Positions 6,644-10,174 of a stretch of DNA of 10,174 nt are shown in pieces. A model generated the notes under the pieces. It saw nothing but the letters and a program-made list of their open reading frames with translations, was not told the origin of the DNA and did no database searches. This DNA comes from AP-15 sp036404275. GTDB taxonomy: Bacteria > Pseudomonadota > Alphaproteobacteria > ATCC43930 > CGMCC-115725. The DNA lies in assembly GCA_036404275.1 (NCBI GenBank), contig DASXAM010000234.1, positions 1 through 10,174 on the forward strand, read 5' to 3'. Within the stretch, counting starts at the first letter, position 1. Every line of letters starts with the position of its first letter. A program made the translations under genes and the position numbers.

Positions 6644-6660
6644 GCTCGACCAAGTCGAGC
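6644..6660. repeat. Inverted repeat in the monooxygenase leader, GCTCGAC/GTCGAGC
   Basis: GCTCGAC (6644-6650) and GTCGAGC (6654-6660) are perfect 7-bp complements around a 3-nt centre. Only 7 bp separate it from the neighbouring inverted repeat, so two such elements stand in tandem between the membrane-protein stop and the monooxygenase start. Operator or leader-RNA structure is possible; chance is not excluded in GC-rich DNA. Confidence 0.4.
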
Positions 6661-6741
6661 GCGGCCGTTCCATGAGAGCGAGGTGCGCTTGCCTGCGATT
6701 TTTCGGTGCGGCGCGACCGATTGCAGAATTTCGATGCGTCG

Positions 6742-8475
6742 CTACTGCCGACCTGCCGTCGTTGGGGGAGCCGATCGCGGCAAGGCCGGTTTGAGCGCGA
6801 GCACCTTCCACAAGGGCGTATCATACGAAGCGACGAATTTGTCGGCGAGATAATTGCTGTAGACCTCGATCATGAAATCCCGTGCTTCCAGCTTGACCGG
6901 CATTTTCGGCACCAGCACGCAGGTGACATTTCGAAACATTTCTTCGTCGGTCGGTCGGACATCTTTCGATAGTGTTCGGTCGGGATGAATTATAATCATT
7001 GGGCCGCCGGCAGGCCACGACAGCAGCATCGGAAAAGGGTTGCCGACATCCAGGGTCAGGATCCGAGAGTTGGGGCTGCAGCCCTCCCGCGCTGCGCGCA
7101 TTCCGTCCCTGATGTAGTCGCCGAATTCCGCCATGGTAAGAGTGTCGAAGGGGTGCACCGGCTTAAAGTACCGCCCGGTCGCGAACGCATCGAGCGCGCT
7201 GGCTCGACCATCCCGGATGGCGCTTAGGTCGAGCTCGTGCTCGTAGGCTTCCGACCGGATGACGATCCGCCCCAGGACGCCTTGCTGCGCCATCGCGGAC
7301 CGCAGAACCAGCGGCTGATAAGCGGCATAAAGGATATTGACGAGCATCGGTCCTGATCCGAGGGCCAGCACCGCGATCGTTATTGTCGCAAATCCGCCCG
7401 CCCGCCGCTGGCGGGACGGAGCTTCGGGCGGCATGGTCAGGCCACCGGGCTGCGCCGGCGCCGCCACGAAAAACAGAATGGCTGGAAGAAACAAGTAGTA
7501 ACGTTGCCCGTTTTCTACGACCAGCGCGACCGATGCCCCGCCGATCATGACGAAAAACATTATGGCCGACAATGTCAGCCGCCGGTCCTTCCACAGGAAC
7601 CAGGCCGGGATCAGGGTGCAGACCAGCAGCTCCGGCAGATTTTCCATCAGCAGATTGATGAAGCGATGGGCGAAGGTGCCGCTGGATAGACGACTGGATG
7701 CGATGGCCGTCTCAATCGCGTGGACCCACTGCAGCCTCGCGCCATAGCCGAATTCGACCGCTGCCACGAGCAGGCCAAGCACGACAGCAAAGGCCACGAA
7801 CGTGACGAGCCGATAACGATGCGGCCAAATGACGAACGGTGCGAAGACCAGGGACACCAGGCCAAAGGTAATTTTGGTATAGATCAGAAAGCCCGTCAGG
7901 ATGGCGTAGATCAGACCATCCGCGAGCGCGATCATCGGGCCGCTCGTTAGCGGTGCGCGGTAAATCAGCGCTGCCAGCGCCAGCGCGGCGGCGCCTTGGC
8001 GATTGTAGTTCATGGCAAACGTGACGGCTGTCGGGTCGTCGCCGAAATTCATCCGCGCCGCAAGAGCCAGGCCGATCCACACGCCCAGCGCAAGACCAAG
8101 CAAAGGGGGCAGGCGCGTCCACGCCAGGTATGCGACCATCGGAAAAAAAACGAGGAGGAGAAATCCGCTCGCGTAGTTGATGCTGAGCGCGAGATTCCCG
8201 GTATAATGCGCGAACTGCAATGGAATTGTATAAAGCGCGATTCCTAAAGGCGTAGAGAAATCGACATATATCTTGTCCCCAGAAAGAAGCCGATATATGA
8301 CATCCAGCTGAAAGAATAAATCTTGCGGCATCGACCTTATAAACATGGTCTTCGGCACAAGCTCGAATATAATGAGCGCCAGATAAAAACAACCGATAAT
8401 GCCTACGACGTGCGGGTATGACAACAAGCTCGTATGGGACCAGAAAGATCTAATTTTCATGGCGGCGATGGTCAT
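6742..8475 (-). CDS. Polytopic membrane protein with soluble C-terminal domain, GT-C-like
   Basis: This 577-residue protein has about 11-12 predicted membrane segments in its first ~385 residues, from HVVGIIGCFYLALIIFELV near residue 24 to TITIAVLALGSGPMLVNILY. A soluble domain of about 190 residues follows. The loop after segment 1 carries QLDVIYRLLSGDKIYVDFST then PLG, resembling the acidic first loop of GT-C (family 39/ArnT-like) glycosyltransferases. The membrane-plus-soluble layout also fits that class. No clear catalytic signature confirms transferase activity, so this assignment is tentative. Start: ATG 8475 is preferred (GGGA about 12 nt upstream, good promoter spacing). ATG 8460 lacks a Shine-Dalgarno site, and an upstream TTG at 8562 would add a non-conserved-looking leader. 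The 5' third has more A/T-ending codons than its neighbours. Nearby GtrA suggests a cell-envelope glycan role, but only by loose proximity. Confidence 0.75.
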   Translation of the reverse strand: MTIAAMKIRSFWSHTSLLSYPHVVGIIGCFYLALIIFELVPKTMFIRSMPQDLFFQLDVIYRLLSGDKIYVDFSTPLGIALYTIPLQFAHYTGNLALSINYASGFLLLVFFPMVAYLAWTRLPPLLGLALGVWIGLALAARMNFGDDPTAVTFAMNYNRQGAAALALAALIYRAPLTSGPMIALADGLIYAILTGFLIYTKITFGLVSLVFAPFVIWPHRYRLVTFVAFAVVLGLLVAAVEFGYGARLQWVHAIETAIASSRLSSGTFAHRFINLLMENLPELLVCTLIPAWFLWKDRRLTLSAIMFFVMIGGASVALVVENGQRYYLFLPAILFFVAAPAQPGGLTMPPEAPSRQRRAGGFATITIAVLALGSGPMLVNILYAAYQPLVLRSAMAQQGVLGRIVIRSEAYEHELDLSAIRDGRASALDAFATGRYFKPVHPFDTLTMAEFGDYIRDGMRAAREGCSPNSRILTLDVGNPFPMLLSWPAGGPMIIIHPDRTLSKDVRPTDEEMFRNVTCVLVPKMPVKLEARDFMIEVYSNYLADKFVASYDTPLWKVLALKPALPRSAPPTTAGRQ

Positions 8476-8504
8476 CACGGCTGTTTCCCGTCGGATGTGA
8501 TGGT

Positions 8505-8534
8505 CGTATAAGTATGTTAATGGAGATGCTTCAA
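8505..8534 (-). promoter_or_regulatory. Candidate sigma70-like promoter for the polytopic membrane protein
   Basis: On the minus strand, TTGAAG (8534-8529) and TATACG (8510-8505) are separated by 18 bp, each matching four of six consensus bases. The -10 box is 29 bp from the ATG at 8475, so the message would have a leader of roughly 20 nt. The surrounding sequence is locally AT-rich. Confidence 0.35.
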
Positions 8535-8571
8535 GTGTGGAGCAAGTGAGCAGACTAGGCAAGTATATGCG

Positions 8572-8814
8572 TCAACCCGTCTTATAAAGCAAGAAATTGG
8601 CTTGGTGCGGTGTCGTCGTCGGGTAGCCGGCATCGATGGAATTGGCGCCGCCATCGACGGCAGAGAGCGATGGCTTGAAACGCTGCCGAGGCTTTGGCAG
8701 GATCGCGCTCCTTGGCAAGCTCGTTGCGACCGGCGGGGGCAGTCCCACCCGGCCGCGGTGGAACAGCCCACGCAATGCGATCTGTTGCATCCGCGCTCCG
8801 GTGATGACGGCCAC
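8572..8814 (-). CDS. Possible small hypothetical protein or gene remnant (80 codons)
   Basis: A minus-strand frame starting at GTG 8814 and ending at TGA 8572 would encode 80 residues. It starts MAVITGARMQQIALRGL and ends HQANFLLYKTG. Third positions are mostly G/C, and the composition is less Arg/Ala-skewed than a typical shadow frame in this window. The frame stays open upstream past 8887, so it could be the tail of a decayed longer gene whose start has been lost. I recognise no family and see no good Shine-Dalgarno site. It would sit upstream of the membrane-protein gene on the same strand. Treat it as speculative; it may be non-coding. Confidence 0.2.
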   Translation of the reverse strand: MAVITGARMQQIALRGLFHRGRVGLPPPVATSLPRSAILPKPRQRFKPSLSAVDGGANSIDAGYPTTTPHQANFLLYKTG

Positions 8815-8888
8815 GCGCCGATCGGCAAGGGGACGCGGCTGCCCGAATTGCGCGTGCGCGCGCTCGCCTGTGCCGGTATTTCGACACG

Positions 8889-9368
8889 ATGAGCGCGACC
8901 CGCTTCAGCGCGCCGATCGACGACCGCTGGCTCGAGGATTACGAGCCAGGCGCCGTCTACGAATACGGCGCCGTCATTCTGGGCGAGGCCGACATCGTCG
9001 ACTTCGCCCGCCGCTGGGCTCCGCAGCCGATGCATGTCGATCCCGAGGCGGCGGCGAAGGGCCAGTTCGGCGGGCTGATCGCCAGCGGCTGGCACACCGT
9101 GGCGGTGATGATGCGGCTCCTGGCCGATCATTTCCTGTCGCGGGTCGCCAGCATCGCCTCGCCCGGGATCGACGAGCTGCGCTGGCTGCGGCCGGTGCGG
9201 CCAGGCGATGCGCCGCGCATTCGCGTATCGATCCTGGCCACGGAGCGCTCCCGCTCACGGCCCGACCGCGGCATGGTCCGCACCCTGGTCGAGGTGATCA
9301 ATCAGCGCAACGAGCCGGTCATGAGCCTCAAGGCAATGAACCTGATGCGTCGTCGGAGCCCGGCGTGA
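8889..9368 (+). CDS. MaoC-like hot-dog domain protein with substituted catalytic Asp
   Basis: This 159-residue protein has a single MaoC/(R)-hydratase hot-dog fold. The family's hydratase signature is D-x-x-P-x-H-x-D followed by a G-x-x-A-x-G-x-H segment. Here it reads A44-P-Q-P-M-H49-V-D51, then FGGLIASGWHT at about residues 59-69. Active members, such as the Aeromonas PhaJ enoyl-CoA hydratase, use the Asp five residues before the His as well as that His. In this protein that position is Ala (codon GCT at 9018-9020, one base from the Asp codon GAT). Hydratase activity is therefore doubtful, unless another acid substitutes. The central fold, the WLRPVRPGD segment and the C-terminal strand are intact, so it is not otherwise degraded. 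No clear Shine-Dalgarno site precedes ATG 8889. The stop overlaps the following gene's start by four bases (GTGA), indicating translational coupling. Confidence 0.88.
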   Translation: MSATRFSAPIDDRWLEDYEPGAVYEYGAVILGEADIVDFARRWAPQPMHVDPEAAAKGQFGGLIASGWHTVAVMMRLLADHFLSRVASIASPGIDELRWLRPVRPGDAPRIRVSILATERSRSRPDRGMVRTLVEVINQRNEPVMSLKAMNLMRRRSPA

Positions 9369-9949
9369 GAATCGGCATCGTCTCCGATCTCCACTGCAAC
9401 CACCGCGGCCTCGTCCGCGCGCTCGACGTGATGGGCGACGTCGACGAGCTCGTCTGTCTCGGCGACAGCATCTACGAGTACCGTTTCTCGAACGAGGTGG
9501 TGCGCCTGCTCAGGGAGCGCGGCGCCCGGGTGATCCTCGGCAACCACGAGGAGGGCTTTCTCGGCTCGCACGGCGCCCGCGCCCGCTCCGCCGCTTGGAT
9601 CGACGCGCCGCTGCTCTCCTGGCTCGCCGAGCGGCCGCCGCGGATCGCGCTCGAGCTCGGCGGCAAGACGCTGCTGGCGGTGCATTCGACCCCGTGGGAG
9701 CCGCGCGGAACCTACGTCTACCCGCACAGCACCGACCTGGCGCGGTTCGGCGAGGCCGACGCCGATTTCGTGCTCTACGGCCACACCCACCAGCAATTGG
9801 TCCGCCGAGTCGGCCGGGTGCTCGTCATAAACCCCGGCTCGGCCGGCGAGGCGCGGGACCCCGGCAACGGCAGGCAGCTGAGCTGCGCCGTGCTCGACAC
9901 CATCTCGGAAGAGGTCCGGGTAACGAGCTTTCCCGATCTCCGCGCCTAG
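9365..9949 (+). CDS. YfcE/MJ0936-like metallophosphoesterase
   Basis: This 194-residue calcineurin-like phosphoesterase of the short YfcE/MJ0936 type is expected to hydrolyse phosphodiesters with two divalent metals. The motifs are complete and in order: S-D8-L-H10 at the N terminus, G-D34-S, G-N60-H61-E62, H106 in AVHSTPW, and G-H139-T-H141. The family's NPGSAGEARD segment follows. GTG 9365 places the first motif at residue 8 as expected. It overlaps the MaoC-like stop by four bases, so translation is probably coupled. A longer in-frame opening extends upstream inside the MaoC-like gene, but that is an overlap artefact. The gene ends 8 bp before the stop of the convergent GtrA gene. The substrate is unknown, and no established pathway is evident to me that links a stand-alone MaoC protein with such a phosphoesterase. 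Confidence 0.9.
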   Translation: MRIGIVSDLHCNHRGLVRALDVMGDVDELVCLGDSIYEYRFSNEVVRLLRERGARVILGNHEEGFLGSHGARARSAAWIDAPLLSWLAERPPRIALELGGKTLLAVHSTPWEPRGTYVYPHSTDLARFGEADADFVLYGHTHQQLVRRVGRVLVINPGSAGEARDPGNGRQLSCAVLDTISEEVRVTSFPDLRA

Positions 9950-9957
9950 TCTAGCAG

Positions 9958-10174
9958 TCACCGGCGCTGCCAGGTGAAGACCGAGGAGACGGCGTAGTTC
10001 CACACGACGCCGACGGCGGCGCCGGCGAGCCCGGAGATCCACCAGGCGTAATGATGTGCGAAAGCGACCGAGGCGATGCCGACATTGGCGACCGCGCCGA
10101 GACCGCAGATCGCATAGAACGACAACAGCCCGAGGAAGAATCGGATGCCGGCGAGCCGCCGGTCGCGGTAGGTC
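9958..10174 (-). CDS. GtrA-family membrane protein, C-terminal part (truncated by window)
   Basis: Read on the minus strand from 10173, the frame gives 71 residues ending at a TGA (9960-9958). Segments RFFLGLLSFYAICGLGAVAN, VGIASVAFAHHYAWWISGLA and AVGVVWNYAVSSVFTWQRR match the last part of the GtrA domain (four-helix membrane proteins linked to polyprenyl-phosphate-sugar translocation and surface glycosylation). The closing W-N-Y-x5-F-T-W pattern is characteristic. The start TYRDRRLAG looks like a linker, so the complete gene may be a GtrA domain fused behind a family 2 (dolichyl-phosphate-mannose-synthase-like) glycosyltransferase. That cannot be verified because the 5' end is outside the window. 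It converges on the metallophosphoesterase gene with an 8-bp gap. Confidence 0.85.
   Translation of the reverse strand, partial: TYRDRRLAGIRFFLGLLSFYAICGLGAVANVGIASVAFAHHYAWWISGLAGAAVGVVWNYAVSSVFTWQRR

Larger units (their letters stand above)
8476..8888. other. Divergent intergenic region of 413 bp
   Basis: This region lies between the divergently transcribed membrane-protein and MaoC-like genes. The part nearest the membrane-protein gene (8476-8600) is AT-rich and holds a promoter candidate. The remainder (8600-8888) is GC-rich and has a minus-strand frame open to a TGA at 8572-8574, described separately. No hairpin terminator, tRNA or repeat was recognised. No convincing promoter or Shine-Dalgarno site was seen directly before the MaoC-like ATG at 8889. 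Confidence 0.5.

Noticed and set aside
6700..6730. TCGGT-N8-ACCGA inverted repeat beside a T-run, as terminator of the membrane-protein gene
   Set aside because: The T-run precedes the stem on the plus strand and would be an A-run after it on the transcribed minus strand, so the polarity is wrong.
8636..9949. A single 437-codon plus-strand frame that would fuse an N-terminal extension to the metallophosphoesterase
   Set aside because: Its first ~240 codons overlap the MaoC-like gene in another frame and resemble shadow sequence. The phosphoesterase fold begins exactly at GTG 9365, with the family-typical first motif at residue 8.
1..10174. CRISPR array, insertion sequence, tRNA or rRNA, toxin-antitoxin pair
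   Set aside because: No regularly spaced direct repeats, transposase-like frames, terminal inverted repeats with target duplications, cloverleaf-like segments or paired small stress genes were found on reading both strands.

Overview
The window is GC-rich, densely packed bacterial DNA with strong G/C third-position bias. The families present (DUF1326, DUF2182, NtaA-type flavin monooxygenase, stand-alone MaoC, GtrA) suggest an alphaproteobacterium of the Hyphomicrobiales or Rhodospirillales kind. That placement is an inference from gene content and composition; there is no rRNA or tRNA to confirm it.

Layout. At the left edge is the C-terminal part of a metallo-beta-lactamase (MBL) fold hydrolase (2-496, +). 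A secreted right-handed beta-helix protein follows (546-2174, +); its middle is clearly AT-richer than its surroundings, and it carries an acidic MopE-like metal-binding motif near its N terminus. Next is a tight four-gene plus-strand block (2356-5226): DUF1326, DUF2182 membrane protein, a second DUF1326, and an MBL-fold hydrolase. Two minus-strand genes meet this block tail to tail: an NtaA/DszA-family FMN-dependent monooxygenase (5232-6554) and, upstream of it, a large polytopic membrane protein with a soluble C-terminal domain (6742-8475). A 413-bp divergent region (8476-8888) separates these from a plus-strand pair, a MaoC-like hot-dog protein (8889-9368) and a YfcE-like metallophosphoesterase (9365-9949), which overlap by four bases. 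The right edge holds the C-terminal end of a GtrA-family membrane protein on the minus strand (9958-10174).

How the genes may work together. The most coherent unit is the DUF1326-DUF2182-DUF1326-MBL block. Both DUF1326 proteins have an invariant C-N-C-x3-C-P-C motif plus a further Cys, and the membrane protein has Met-rich, C-x3-C and C-x2-C-C motifs. This suggests soluble thiol metal-binding proteins paired with a metal-binding membrane partner. Function is uncharacterised and metal handling is a hypothesis. The DUF2182 frame opens directly after the upstream UAG and has no ATG, GTG or TTG before its second membrane segment, so its start is non-canonical, mutated or reached by readthrough.

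The beta-helix protein, the polytopic membrane protein and GtrA loosely share a cell-surface or polysaccharide theme, but they are not one operon. The MaoC-like protein has Ala where the catalytic Asp should be, so its enzymatic activity is doubtful. I saw no mobile element, CRISPR array, tRNA or rRNA.
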